Below are positions 51,901 through 64,000 of a stretch of 64,000 bases of DNA, in pieces. The notes under the pieces are model-generated. The model did no database searches. It saw only the letters and a program-made list of their open reading frames with translations, and had not been told where the DNA came from. The position numbers were made by a program, and so were the translations under genes. The stretch's first letter is position 1; each line of letters starts with the position of its first letter. The stretch comes from Manihot esculenta (lineage: Eukaryota > Streptophyta > Magnoliopsida > Malpighiales > Euphorbiaceae): contig NC_035171.2 in the NCBI RefSeq assembly GCF_001659605.2, positions 30,049,825-30,113,824 on the forward strand, in the 5' to 3' direction.

Positions 51901-51904
51901 TCCA

Positions 51905-52200
51905 CTGGCCCAAATCGATTTAGTTTTAATTTTTAAAAAATTTATTTAATTTAATTTTATAAAAAATCAGTAAAATAAAATTAAATTAAGTAATAATATG
52001 TTATTTTTTATAATATAGAAATCTATTTTAATTAAATTTTAAAATATTAAAAATAAAATATAAAAAATACATTAAAATCTAATTATTCGAATCGAATTAA
52101 TTTAATTTAAAATAAATTTTATCTAATTTTAATTAAATTTAATTTTTATAAATACTAAAATTACAATTTTTAATCGGATTCATTTTTTAACTTATCAAAT
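51905..52200. repeat. Dispersed AT-rich repeat, copy 2
   Basis: Shares ordered blocks with 6000-6435 (see that entry). Diverged; edges uncertain. Confidence 0.5.
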
Positions 52201-52575
52201 GCCAGCCCCTAAGAGTAAATACAAGCCAAGCCCTCAAAACTCACATCAACAGCCTATTCCCGCCAAAATCGATATCGCTTGAACGTGAACCAACTTTCCA
52301 TGCCGCCACCTTCTCCGTCATGGCCTCAGCCAGAGAAGAAGAAAAAGGTATTACATATGCCCAGAAATGCACACTCAGATTCAGACAACACAAAAGTTCT
52401 CGAGATAAATTGCAAGTAGGGCAAACAACCTCAATAACTCACAGCCACCGGCTAATCAAATCGACAACATTTCAAAACAAAGTTTGATTCTCCAACCGAA
52501 CAAATACTGCATAAAGAGAGAGGCAGCAAAACTCACAATTTCTCCAAAGCATTCGGAAGTGGTGATCGCCGGACA
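52200..52575. other. GC-richer island, possible gene-start relic
   Basis: Contains TTCCCGCCAAAA, which fits an E2F-type promoter site. On the plus strand an ATG at 52319 in good context opens 58 codons (MASAREEEKGITYAQKC...). On the minus strand a short frame MTEKVAAWKVGSRSSDIDFG ends at a GT donor. Neither matches a family I know. It may be the 5' end of a broken gene, on either strand. Confidence 0.3.
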
Positions 52576-52579
52576 TAAA

Positions 52580-55485
52580 TGTGTAATTTCAAAATATTAG
52601 TGTCAATTAGTAAAGACTCCTCTCTAAGAAGAAATAAAACATTCCAAAATAGATGAATAAAATTTCATAAAACATGATATCAAATCAATTTATGAAAAAT
52701 AGTATAAGTATATGAAATTATAAAAATTAAATAATATGTATAATTCAAATTATATAAAAAAATAATATAAATTAATAATTTTTTTATCTAAAGATTAAAG
52801 AATTTAATTTTATAAAATATAAAAACTTTTTAATTAGATAATTTTTAAATAGATATAAATTAATAAATTTTTTAAAAATTAAGGAACTTAATAATAATTT
52901 TTTAAAATTAATGAAAAATTATTTAAATATTACTAAGTAACTTAGAAAATTTCAGGGCCATGTCCCTCGAGGTCTATGTATAGATCCGTCCTTGAACTTT
53001 ACCAACTAAAATATATAATATTTTATTTTATTTAATATTATTAATATAAAGTTTAATTTTTTATGTATTAAAAATATATATATATAAACGTTCAATGAAC
53101 TTATATATAATATTTTATATAATAGAAATTTATTTTTAATAAATATTTTTAATTTAATATATTTATATTATATATAATAAATATAAAATAAATATATTTT
53201 TAATATAAAATTTAAATTAAAAACTTATGTTTTATTAATATAAAATTTTAGAGACTATATTAAAATTTATTATTAATTTTTTAAAATTTAATTTAATATC
53301 TTGCTTAATAATTATGCTAAATTGAAAAAATTTTAAATTTATTATTTAAAATTTAAATTTTTAGATATAACGTAAAAATTTAAATTTTTTTATTTAATAA
53401 TGATTTTAAAGAAAAATAAAAAAATTTATGTGCTATTACATATAAATTAATTTTTTTTATTAAAATTGATTAAGGTTAATAATTAAAATTAATATAAATG
53501 TGAAAAAATTGATTTAATTATTTAAAATTTTAAGCTTAAAATATAAATAATTAAGATTAATGATTAAAATTAATAGAAAAATGAAAAAATTGATTTAATT
53601 ATTCAAAATTTAAAATTTAAAATATAAATATGGAAACTTATAAAATTTTAAATTTCTTGTTCTACATATTATATATATATATTTTTTGTGAAATGAGGAT
53701 TGAGAATTGAGAAAGTATAACTGATATCTCTCATATTTACTCAAATATACTTGTTATCAGACTAAATTTGTGAGTAACAACATATTATATATTTAAACCA
53801 TTATTTTATTTTAATTTGATGTGCAAGAAAACCGTTAATTATATCGGTGCCTCCTTTTAATGGTCAACTAATTAAGTTGTGCCTTGGAGAAAGTGACAAT
53901 ATTAGAAAAGTAAAAAATTAATAACAAAATTTATTAATTAGATTATGAAAAAAAATGTTTGATACAGTAATTAATAAAATCAATAATTAAATTATCAATA
54001 ATTTATCGATAAAATATCTTAACTAGAATAAAATTTATAAATAATAATATACGTTGTCCGAAATATAAAGAATTCATTAAAATCATAAGCAAATACTGAG
54101 GCGTGGCCCAAACAAAAATCTCAACGTATAATCCAACCCAACATTATGAAGCCCAAGACCCAAAAGCTATAAAATCTGGAGCGGATAGCTCAAATCGTAT
54201 CCTTCACTCGACAAAAACTAAACCTACGCAACAAGGACCACCGCCTTCACTAAGAGGCATTGCTGGGCACACAGATTGAAAGCTAACTCTGCACACACTC
54301 AGTAGGAGATGTTGAGAAATCATTTCTCTTGTAAATTAATATCCCTCCATTTAAAATTAAAAATTTTACAAAAAATATTTTTCTTAATAATTCTCTTGTT
54401 TAAAATAAAAAAATAATTATTTTTAATTTAAAAATTTTAATAAAAAATTTTAAATTTTTACATGATTTTATAATAACTTATTCAAAATTTTTTTAATAAA
54501 ATAAATAATGTTAAAGAAAGGGTATAAGAACTCGTAAATAAATTGTTGCAGATAATAAAGAAGATGAGATAGCACTGCACTTCACAAGTATTAGCTATAA
54601 GAGCACTATATTCATAAAATTTATTTTTGCTAAATTTAGCTCAAACTAAAATTATTAGACTAATTTAGATTAAAAAAATAAAAAATTGGCTAAATAATAC
54701 CCCAATAAGTATAGGGTGAATATAAACTTTTCATTCATTTGAATACTTTCTAGCTCGAGATTGAATTTTTAAATTATTTGATATTTTACATAATGCAGGA
54801 ATAAAATTGTACATTTTAAAAAATATACATTATAATATTAATTAAACAATAAGGATATGGAGTAGAAAATTTTATATTGTTAAAGTTTTGCATAATAAAA
54901 TTTAAGATAAATTATTATTTATTAAAAAAAACTTCATTTAAAAAATAATTTAATCTTTGAGATATTCGCTATTATGTTTTTATATTTTTTAAATTATTTT
55001 CTTTATATTTTTATTCCGATTCATTTTTATCTTAATGTATTAGTTAAAATTAAAAAAAACATTTGATATAATTATTATTGTGTATCTATGATTTATTCTA
55101 ACTAATTAAAATGTCTCGCTAGTTTTATAATTACATTAAAATATTTTTATATAATTTAATTAAAATCACTAAAAATGTCAATTAATTTTTATCAATTTTT
55201 AATATTAATTTATTAATTAAAATTAAAAAAAATTATACCTAAATTTTGCTCGTGGGCAAATAAAAATCACTATATTATCTTGTATTTCTAAAAAAAATAA
55301 AATATTAAATTCTCTTAGACCATGAATAACATTTATCCTTCTATCCGGGTCCAATAGGATCATATTAAATTAGAACTCATAATAATTTATTTTCTTTGCC
55401 TCTTTAATCTGTGGGCTTATCATTTAGGTTTTCAATTTTTAATCATGATAATAATAAAAATATTATTTAAATTAAATTAATATGA
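52580..55485. other. AT-rich intergenic region
   Basis: No gene supported. A mixed-composition patch at 54090-54320 (AGGCGTGGCCCAAAC ... GGGCACACAGATTG) may be a transposon scrap. Confidence 0.5.
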
Positions 55486-55489
55486 GTTG

Positions 55490-56320
55490 CGATTAAATGT
55501 TACTGGGTTGATGATAGATTTTGATTTATTAATTAGGTGATGATGCAATCTTGATTTATTGGTCAGGTGTCCTTCTGATAAATCAAATTCTCTATACTAC
55601 TGTTATCATATATCATTAATTGAGAGTCTCATTGAGAGATATTAGAATCTGATAAATCTCTTTCTCCTCCTGCTCCATGATCAATTATGATATATCTGAT
55701 TTTCTTCTTGCTTCATCATATGGGTCCATTAAATGGGTCTCTCCATATTCTACTGGATAAAAGGACCTGCAAAATAAGAAAAAACGGTCAGGAGTCTACC
55801 GGGAATGCTCCGGTGGAGATCCTCCAACGTTTAAATCAGATTTTATGAATAAGAGTAGTATATTTAGGCAAGAGTTATAGATAAAAAAATAAAAAATGAA
55901 GTCCCGGAAAAAGAAAAGAAGAAGAAGACCCTCTTTCTTTTTTCTGTGATGTATATCTGCCTCTCTGTTATAATGCTAGCTGTCTTTGTCACTCAGCTCC
56001 GTACGTACGAATGTGTCAGGACTTCTTACCACGCTAGACGGCTATTTAATTCTCCTCAGTGCGCATGCGGGTAGGGCTTTTGAGGTGTTTGGGTCTACTA
56101 TTTTTTTCCACATCACTTTAATGGGTTGGACTTCTTTTTATTGGACCAGGGGCTCATGGGGGACCTGGCCTACCCCGCGTGTCCGGATCGAGATCTGAAG
56201 CGCTGAGTCGGTCTTGCTTAAACATGACTTAATGGGGTTTGGGTTATTGTTCTCCTCTTGGACCCGGTCTCGCTCAGAGCAAAAAAAGCCCGGCGGTGAT
56301 CAGAATCCATTATAATTTAA
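55490..56320. mobile_element. LTR-like fragment, copy 2, with GGTCAGGAGTCTACCGGGAA
   Basis: A mixed-composition block with GTCAGGAGTCTACCGGGAAT, CTCCGGTGGAGATCCTCC and an end CCCGGCGGTGATCA, in the style of Malpighiales LTRs. Its second half aligns with 47565-47915. The segment at 55480-55592 recurs in diverged form at 56405-56492 (GATGATNNNANTCTNGTTTATT ... CCTTCTNATAAA), which could be two copies of an LTR start or a nested insertion. No retrotransposon protein is present. Confidence 0.5.
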
Positions 56321-56499
56321 TTTCCCTTCATAAGTGTATGCTGCATTTTTTTTTTCTTAAGTTTGTAGAAAATAATAAAAGTAATGATAAATTCAAAAAA
56401 ATTAGATTAATATGATTTGTAGAATGAAATTTAACTGATGATTAGACTCTGGTTTATTAGCTAAGGGCCCTTCTAATAAACAGACTCTTTAGGCGAAAG

Positions 56500-57400
56500 T
56501 TAATGGGTATTTCTCAACTAGGGGCCTACTTGGGACGTACTAAAATTACTACACATGATAATATAGTTTTGCTTAAAAAATTACTTATTTATTTAAGGTT
56601 TATTAATGAATAAAGAAATACACCTATACTTTTTTTGATAAAATTAATTAATACGAATTAAATTAATTATTAATTTAACCTAATTAAACTTTTACTTGTT
56701 TATTTGTTCGAGTAAAATCGTACGGATAAATAAAACTCTTTCGATAATATAATTATATTCATTTTTCCTATCTTACTTAAGACGTGGCTTCCACTTTTTA
56801 CAATATGACAAAATTTCAAATTTTAATTTCAGTAGATTCAAGGCCAAATTTTTAAGTGCAAGCAAAAATTTAATTCTCCTCTGCAAATTTCCTTTAAAGT
56901 CTCTAACCACATTTAATTTTAAACATTATTGTTTTTTCTTAAAATTTGTCCGTCTGTTAAACTTTGAAGCTTGTTTTTTTAAATAATAATAATTCATTTT
57001 TATAAATAAAAATATAACATAAAATAAATAGAATCAAAATTTACTCAAATGTTAAATTATTTACACTTATATTTAGTTCGTCTCTAATGAGTGAGGTATT
57101 TATATATTTTAATAAATTTTTAATTTATTTTTTAAACAAATAAAAAATTAATATTATAATTTAAACTCTATTTAAAATTATTAATAATTAATTTATTTGA
57201 ACATAATTTTAAATCCACCACCAACACGTGTAGAGGGCTAATACCTCCCCTACAGCTATACAGATCAGAATCTCAAAACAGAAGTGGTTTTTTTAATATT
57301 TTCAAAATAAAATGATTTTTCTTTCCTGGTGACTCTTTACTTTTCCCTTTAGTGAAAATTCCATCTCGCGACAGCAAAAACCCTTGTGACAGGCACTTCC
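56500..57400. other. Upstream flank of the Nudix gene
   Basis: AT-rich until about 57210, then a mixed-composition promoter/leader. No clear TATA box was picked. Confidence 0.45.
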
Positions 57401-57430
57401 ACTGAACAATTGGCGTCCGTGTGGCACTCA

Positions 57431-60400
57431 ATGGAGGAGGCCGCCTACAAGCTTCTACTCTCATGCCCTTATGGTCTCTCTGCTTCTCAGGTTTTTCTTT
57501 TTCCTCCTTAACTTTTGGCATGTATACCATACTTCTATAATTTGTATTGGATTCAGATTTACAGTTGAATTCAGGTATCCGTGGTTTTAGATCAATTATA
57601 CGATAGAATTCGCCATCCTGATGATGAATTAGAAAACTCCATCGCTGAGGTGAGAGAATTGTTTCTGCTGGGTACTGATGATTGTACTGTTATGTGAGCA
57701 GAGAAAGTTGGTATCATTGTATGTGCTGAAATTACTGCATTGCAAGAAAATTGAATTAGTGCCTTTTTTTTTTTTCTTTATTTCAATGTGGAATGAGCCA
57801 TTTGGATATTGATAGCACTTGAGTTCGTACGTTTTTGTTCCTCCTTTTATCAATTTTACAGAATCACATTATTGAAAATGCAAGCAATGGCCTTAGAGAA
57901 GTAAAATGTTATTTGCTTAGAACATTTTAAAATATTAGCATCAACTTAACTATTTGAAAGGTATATTAAATTTATGTAGATTTAAAATAACTTACATGCT
58001 TCTTTTTGGTACCTTGTGATATTTTAACATTTTAAATAGATATGGGATCAAAGGGCACAGAAGAACACATCATTGTACAATGGTAAAAAGTTCCGGGTAT
58101 GTTGATCTCATTTAGCTATTATGTTTATTTCATACATTCATTCTGACAATAAATATAGTTCTAAAACAATATACTGATGGTTTTTCACTTTGCTATGTGT
58201 GACCTTATGGCATACTTCATTTGACCAAAGTGATGAGAATGCTAAATGCCAATGAACCAGTCTGCATATGCTTGGATACATTACACCATGATTTCCACTT
58301 TAGTTCCATCATTTCTATAATCACTGCACTGTTTTCCATAGTCAAAATGCAGGAGAGATCCAAATATTGATAAGGTGCATTTAATCATCGGAGCAATATT
58401 AAAAAGTAAGAGTGATTCTAAATTGTTATTTAAAGCGTGTGATGCCAGAGACATGCATGTATTGATGCGGCAGACAAAAAGTTGAGGTCCTGCATTTATT
58501 TTATGCATTTAACCTTTTAATGCATTGAATTTTTGCTGCATTGAATTTCTCAGAATTTTCATATGAGATGATATTGCCCATTAGTTCTTTTGTTTTTTCC
58601 TTTTTTCTTTTTTTTGAGGATAGATATTGCTCATGAGTTGCTTTTTCTATAACTTTACAGTATGGAGGGCATAATGTCCACAGTGGAGATGGATCAAACA
58701 AAGATTCTCATGTATGGCTCCAACTTGGTTTGACAGATTATAGGTCTCTTTCTCTGTCACAAATTTCATGTTTGTTTGTGGTTGTCATGCAATGAATTTA
58801 TAAATGCTACAAATGAAAAGAAAAGAAAAATAATTTATTAAATCTTACGTGTTACAAACTAGTAGCATGTTGCAATACCCATTAGCTTTGGATCTTTAAG
58901 TTAATTTCTTACAATTATCGCTGGATATTGCAGTTGGTTCAAAAGTGAGAAATTAAGGACTACATACTATGGTTACTTGGTACTGTTGTGCATGTAATAC
59001 CCCATTACTATTGGTTTTATAGGATGAGGCAAGCTGCAAGATTGTTAAACACCACTCCTTTTCATCATTATACATTACTGGAATAGGATTTTGCATCAAG
59101 TGGTTGATGTTTATCATAGCAGATTATCATGGGTTGATGTTTACTTTGAATGCCATTATCAGAACCATTTGCAACCAGTCTTCTGTTTACTCTTAATGTC
59201 ATTTTTGGTTAAAGTTTCTTCTCTATTTTCTGTTAAATGAATCGTTTATTGCTTTCAATATAAATCTTTATCTGACGCATCTGTTCATCATTCAGCACAA
59301 TGAAACACTTATGCTTGTACTTTGTAATTTTTTTTTGTCCATAATAAATAATGAAAGCTGCCTGCTTGTTACCAGGACTTTTGTGGGGACAAACTTGAGT
59401 CCTTTGTGGGAAAAGTTCCTTGTTCCATCAGAAGGTATTTCTGCAAGTATTTAAAACATTTAATCAGAGAAGAGAGTTTTGTTGTTATTATTATTATTTT
59501 TTTATATTACTATTAAGTTTCATCTTGCTGCTGTCTTGCTACAACCATGCGAATAATGCAATGAGTTCATGAATATGTGGCTTGCTTCTTCTCTACTTTT
59601 GAGAATATCTTTTATCACTTTTGGCTATTCAATGATTAGTTCGTTTTTTCTTCTTTTGTAAATAATGAAGCATATCTACTTGTTGAATTAGTTCCAATGT
59701 AATAATGAAGCTGGCATTTTAATTGTTGAAATTAAATGAAAACTTTGCTGAACATGCTCTAAGCATTCTCCCTACAGTCCAAAATCTGAAACAAGCTTGT
59801 AATAAACTGTGGAACCTCACACCACCACATGCAATAGGAATTTGCAACTTGATTTTGATAAATAAGATGATTTTACTTTTGTGAATAGACCTCCTTATGT
59901 ATTTCATATACACTATAGATAGACAAGTAGCATTGCTTATAGGCTAGGAACTGACTTTAGTGCCTCTATAGTAGAAAGATAGGGCGACCTTCACCAGGCA
60001 CTCAACTTGTGCGCCTAGGTGCACTGCACCCCTTCTTTATTTCCAACTTCAGTGAGCTTTCATTGGCAAAAAACAATCTCACTTGACCTATCTGTTGATC
60101 TATTACTATTTCATAAAGTAATATTAACATGTTATCGCTTTTTCTCTATTTTTCTAATACTAAAATGGTTATTTAGATTGTTTTGTAATATTAAAAATCT
60201 AATGTGTTTTTGAATGTCTGAAATTTGTGTCTATTTTATTTTCTAACAATTCTAGAAAAAGGACAGTAAGGTTAAAGTATTTATTTTAATACTTTTTTAT
60301 GCTTATTGATGCTTCATAAAATTGGTAGTTTTAATAATTTTGTTTAGCTAGAACTCCATCTTTTTTGCACTTCTCCTTATTCCTGAGCTTGCCTAGGCAC

Positions 60401-60575
60401 CATAACCCTTTGTAACTTAGTTTGTCTTGAGCCTTTAACAAGTATTTACAAAGTGTAGAAACATCATTAAAGTACATGTAAATATAATATCATAAATGTT
60501 GAAGGTTTTATTTTAAAATAACTAAAATTAGTTAATTAAACATATTCTTTATATTAGTAGGTATTATATATAACT

Positions 60576-60606
<31 letters not shown>

Positions 60607-63029
60607 CCACTACTGGGTAAAGCTCCAGGCCAAGTAACATTGCTTTCTAGGTGGTATTCTGATTTTTTTTTATTTGAATATGCGAATGTGGGTTGATTTT
60701 AGTGGGTGAAATTTCTTACTGTCTTTTGTGAGTAGATTAATCATAATTTGTAAGCGTCCACAACTTTTGTCATTTGTAGATGACCCTATACAATGTCAAC
60801 ATATGTCAAGTCCACTGGGCAATGGTGCAGTTGTGGAGACATCTGACAAGAAAATAGTTGTGTTGCGAAGAAGTTCTAATGTTGGGGAATTTCCTGGACA
60901 TTTTGTTTTCCCTGGAGGTCATCCAGAGGTACAAGAAAATGAAACATTGGCATTCATTCTTTTGGTTATGATCAATGGTTCAGGATTAATTTGTGATGCA
61001 TGTTTTCTTTTGGACATGATGATTTTGGGAGCATCATATCATTCATTCACTTACTAAATCTCGTCCTATCTATTTCAAGTGATGACATGCAGTTTTTTTG
61101 TGTGTCTCTCTCTCTCTCTATATATATATATTTGGTTATGAACCAAGTAATCTTTGTTTTTTGAAGTATGGAGTCTGGACTTAATAGCACAACTATTCCT
61201 TTCTGATTAATGACAGCCTGAAGAAGTTGGAATAGACTCTGATCAGAGTGACAAAGACTCTGAGATGATCAATAAGAAGGCTTCTCAAGAGATGTTTGAC
61301 AGTATCATTCGTGAAGTAGTTGAGGAAATTGGTGTACCAGCAATGTCTCTTGTAAGTTAAAGCTTAAGTAAGAAACTTAAATGTACTTGTTTCTTCATTT
61401 ATCTGCTGTTTTTTCTTTTCTATTTGCATTTCTTTTTTCAATATATGTAGTGAGCAGTATTGTGATTGTTTATTTTCCCCATGTCCTATATATTATTGTT
61501 ACAAATGGGATGGTTTCAAAATTTATGGAATGCAGAAAGATTGGTCTCGTATTGGAAATGATGCACGACATAAATAATCTTTCTTAGAACACCTTTAAAT
61601 AGTTTTAGTTCCTCTCATTAGTGTCGACTGTAGCTAGAGAAATACCTAAAAAATCATTGAGGATATATAAAAAGTTGTCTGTCAATAGCAATTAAAATAA
61701 TTATAAGCATTTGATAGGTTTTCTTGATTCAATATGTACCTTGATCATTTTGAAATAAACAGGCAATTTGCTATTTTCTGCACGCATGAATATCGGTTCA
61801 TATGCTACAAGAATGCTTTCAATATCCAGGCTTTAAGTCCACCTTTTTAGTTGTGGATTTCAGAGGAGATGCTTCCTCAAAATTATTGCATGAGTAATAC
61901 TTGTAAATAATTTTTAATGTATGCATTATTCTGCCATAAAGGAGTGCAAGTTTTTGAAAAAATTAAAAGTTTACCTAAATTAAGAACTGCAGCCTTCGTG
62001 ATACTAAAGTTTCTGCATTTGAGAGAAATCATGCTTTGCCCCCTCTTGCCTTGAAAATTAATAATGCAATTCTTGTACTTTGATGGATAGATTGTGTCTA
62101 ATTGATCAAAATTTGACACAATAGGTACTAAACTCTCAAGTTTGGCTTTTGGTTCCTTGCAGTGTAATCCACTTTTTATTGGTATATCCCGCCGGGTGTT
62201 AAATGTTAGACCTGCTGCCTTTTTCTTCATCAGGTGCAACCTTTGCTCAGAAGAAATTCAACAACTGTATTGTAATGCTCAAGATGGCTATGAATCAACA
62301 CAACTTTTTACAGTTCCATTGGTTAGTTGAAGTTTTAATATTTCTGTTTCATGTCCAGAATTGATTCATTTATCTCGTACAGTTACTTTTTCTGGGCGCT
62401 AGCACTTAGCAGTCAAATGTTACCAACTTAATTGTGGTGTAAAAGGTGGGATATATGTGGATGGAAATTGCCGTTAATATAGTAATGCTGGTGATAAGAT
62501 GGTCAATTTGATGGTGGCTTAAGATGCATCCATTGCGTGTGCTGGGATTCTTGCATCTGATCATACTATTTTGGTGGGTTGAGCTATCACACTTAGTAGG
62601 TCATTATTCTTCACATGCATAATAATAAGTTACTGTTTTGGATGCGGGTTGGCACTTCACATGGAAATAGAGTAGGTTAACACTGACTACTGTTTATGTG
62701 ATACGTCTTTAGAGCAATACAAATATCACATAGAGTTTTTACGACAATATAGTGACCTTAAAATAGATAGATTTAGCTGTGGTGTGCTATGGGAAATGAT
62801 TGAGTTAAAAATCCAACTTAATTATTTTGTTTGATAATCATTTTTTATTGTCAAACCTTTTAATACTCCTTAATTTCTGTGTCGATTAAATTTGTGCAAT
62901 TCTCGCATTGAGTGTTTACCTTTTACATATCAGGTTGAATTAGAAAGTATGGCATCGAAAATGCCTGGCTGCCATCAGGGCGGGTTTGCTCTCTATAAGC
63001 TGATGGTGGAAGCTTTGAAGAATACCTGA
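57431..63029 (+). CDS. NUDT9: Nudix hydrolase, NUDT9-like
   Basis: Nine exons with GT-AG introns: 57431-57490, 57575-57649, 58040-58096, 58661-58743, 59376-59434, 60780-60928, 61217-61351, 62163-62321 and 62934-63029. All junctions keep phase, giving 290 aa. Nudix enzymes cleave nucleoside diphosphates linked to another moiety. The N-terminal part reads MEEAAYKLLLSCPYGLSASQ, VSVVLDQLYDRIRHPDDELE and YGGHNVHSGDGSKDSHVWLQ. The Nudix fold follows with NGAVVETSDKKIVVLRRSSN, VGEFPGHFVFPGGHPEPEEV and the catalytic helix REVVEEIGVP. Between the GG of the Nudix box and REVVEEIG lies a longer loop (DSDQSDKDSEMINKKASQ), as in Arabidopsis NUDT9. The C-terminal part includes LFIGISRRVLNVRPAAFFFI and GCHQGGFALYKLMVEALKNT. 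Start: first ATG in frame with the conserved N-terminus. The length is a little under the Arabidopsis protein (about 310 aa). Substrate is not known from the sequence. Confidence 0.92.
60579..60602. repeat. (TA)n microsatellite in intron 5 of the Nudix gene
   Basis: About 24 bases of TA dinucleotides. A second, shorter CT/TA tract lies at 61104-61130 in the next intron. Confidence 0.85.
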
Positions 63030-63313
63030 TTATTAATCGCTGCTGAACAATTGAAGTTGTTTTCTCTTGGCATCTCTGTAGTCCTCAGTGACATCATTAT
63101 GATGTCAATTCACTTGGTATTCATTTTGCAATTATTATAACAAGAAGGCACGCTGCTTTAGTCTTTCCTTGCTTGCACAGAGATGATTATGCAAAGGTAT
63201 TCTTTCATCTCATGCTGCAACCTTTCTTCTTAACACTAATGAGATGTTAAACAATGAGGGACGTACATCAATGACATGGGACAATGTTGAAGTATTAATT
63301 GAAATAATCGTAT
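63030..63313. other. 3' flank of the Nudix gene
   Basis: Likely 3' UTR plus spacer up to the TRIM-like element. No gene seen. Confidence 0.5.
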
Positions 63314-64000
63314 TGTTGGAATCAATGGGATTCCCTTAATTCATGGGATAAAATTATGAGAATATCATATAATTTATTAGCAAATCATTTGCTTAGTCAT
63401 GGACTTGATTAATGCTTGTATTAAATAGAGATTTATGGAAGTTATTCGAATCTTGTATCTTTCATTATAAATGTGGATCCTTGCGTACTATGTAAATATG
63501 CAATTAATTGAAATACAACCTTCTGAAGTTTTTGTATTCATAGATGTAAGCTCTTAGTAGCAGACCAACATAATTCCTTCAGTTGTTATTTTCTTTTACT
63601 TTTTCTACCGTTCTAAATTTAAACGTGGTATCAAACCCTAGGAATTGAGTCCCAAAGCTATTTTTATTTCATATTCTCCTTCACTTTAGCCTATGGTATG
63701 AGTCCAAAAACTATTTTCTCCCAAATTCTTCTTGTACATGTTGTCTAGATTACATTTTTTAAATAAAAAGAAAATATCAAAACAATACGAAATCTTGATG
63801 ATAGATCCATAACTTCAACAAAAATCTCATCAAGGAGAGTGTTGAAATTGTTGAGATTTTCCCTTAATTCATGGGATATGATTATGAGAATCATGTGATT
63901 GATAACCAAAATTATTGGCTTAATTATTGACTTAATTAATGCTTGTATTAAAGAGTGATTTATAGATAACATAAAAATCTTGTATTTTTCATCTTAAATA
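63314..64000 (+). mobile_element. TRIM-like LTR element, cut by window end
   Basis: A direct repeat pair: the first copy starts TGTTGGAATCAATGGGATTC at 63314, the second starts TGTTGAAATTGTTGAGATTT at 63840. Both continue CCCTTAATTCATGGGATA ... TTAATGCTTGTATTAAA ... CTTGTAT. The first copy appears to end just before TGGTATCAAACCC (63627-63639), close to the TGGTATCAGAGC primer-binding site complementary to initiator tRNA-Met. A purine stretch (CAAGGAGAG) immediately precedes the second copy, as a polypurine tract should. The LTR is about 310 bp, the internal part only about 215 bp and without coding capacity. The second LTR runs past the window end. Confidence 0.75.

Overview
This window is nuclear DNA from a eudicot plant. 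The evidence is intron-containing genes with plant-only families (CYP93-type P450, NAKR heavy-metal protein, EXO70H, FAE1-type ketoacyl-CoA synthase, P-class PPR), GT-AG introns, very AT-rich intergenic DNA and many plant transposable-element remnants. The protein sequences and the look of the LTR fragments suggest Malpighiales, perhaps Euphorbiaceae (cassava or rubber-tree relatives). That is an impression from memory, not a search result.

Layout. 1-470 (+): last two exons of a RAD51D-type recombinase gene. 3664-5387 (-): two-exon CYP93-like cytochrome P450. 8595-10917: 2.3-kb, comparatively GC-rich solo-LTR-like insertion with a 5-bp target duplication. 11991-13379 (+): intronless mitochondrial-type PPR gene resembling Arabidopsis At1g07740. 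17714-18614 (-): three-exon NAKR-type gene with a C-terminal HMA domain. 19441-28650: complete CACTA (En/Spm) DNA transposon of 9,210 bp with matching termini and an ATA target duplication. It carries a TNP2-type transposase gene with two nonsense codons, a second En/Spm-type gene with one nonsense codon, four captured exons of a ROP/RAC small GTPase gene and a palindromic minisatellite. 30050-30325: remnant of a LINE RNase H-like sequence. 35112-37004 (+): intronless EXO70H. 44397-45788 (+): intronless KCS12-like gene. 57431-63029 (+): nine-exon Nudix hydrolase gene (NUDT9-like). 63314-64000: small TRIM-like LTR element cut by the window end.

The host genes are unrelated housekeeping or lineage genes, not an operon or biosynthetic cluster: DNA repair, flavonoid-type oxidation, organelle RNA processing, phloem metal-binding protein, exocytosis, very-long-chain lipid synthesis and nucleotide sanitation. 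Between them lie AT-rich deserts containing MITE-like elements, solo-LTR-like islands and dispersed repeats.

The most unusual part is the CACTA element. It has host gene capture at DNA level with introns kept and all four captured exons still open, next to roughly 25 copies of an 18-bp imperfect palindrome and upstream of the transposase genes on the same strand.
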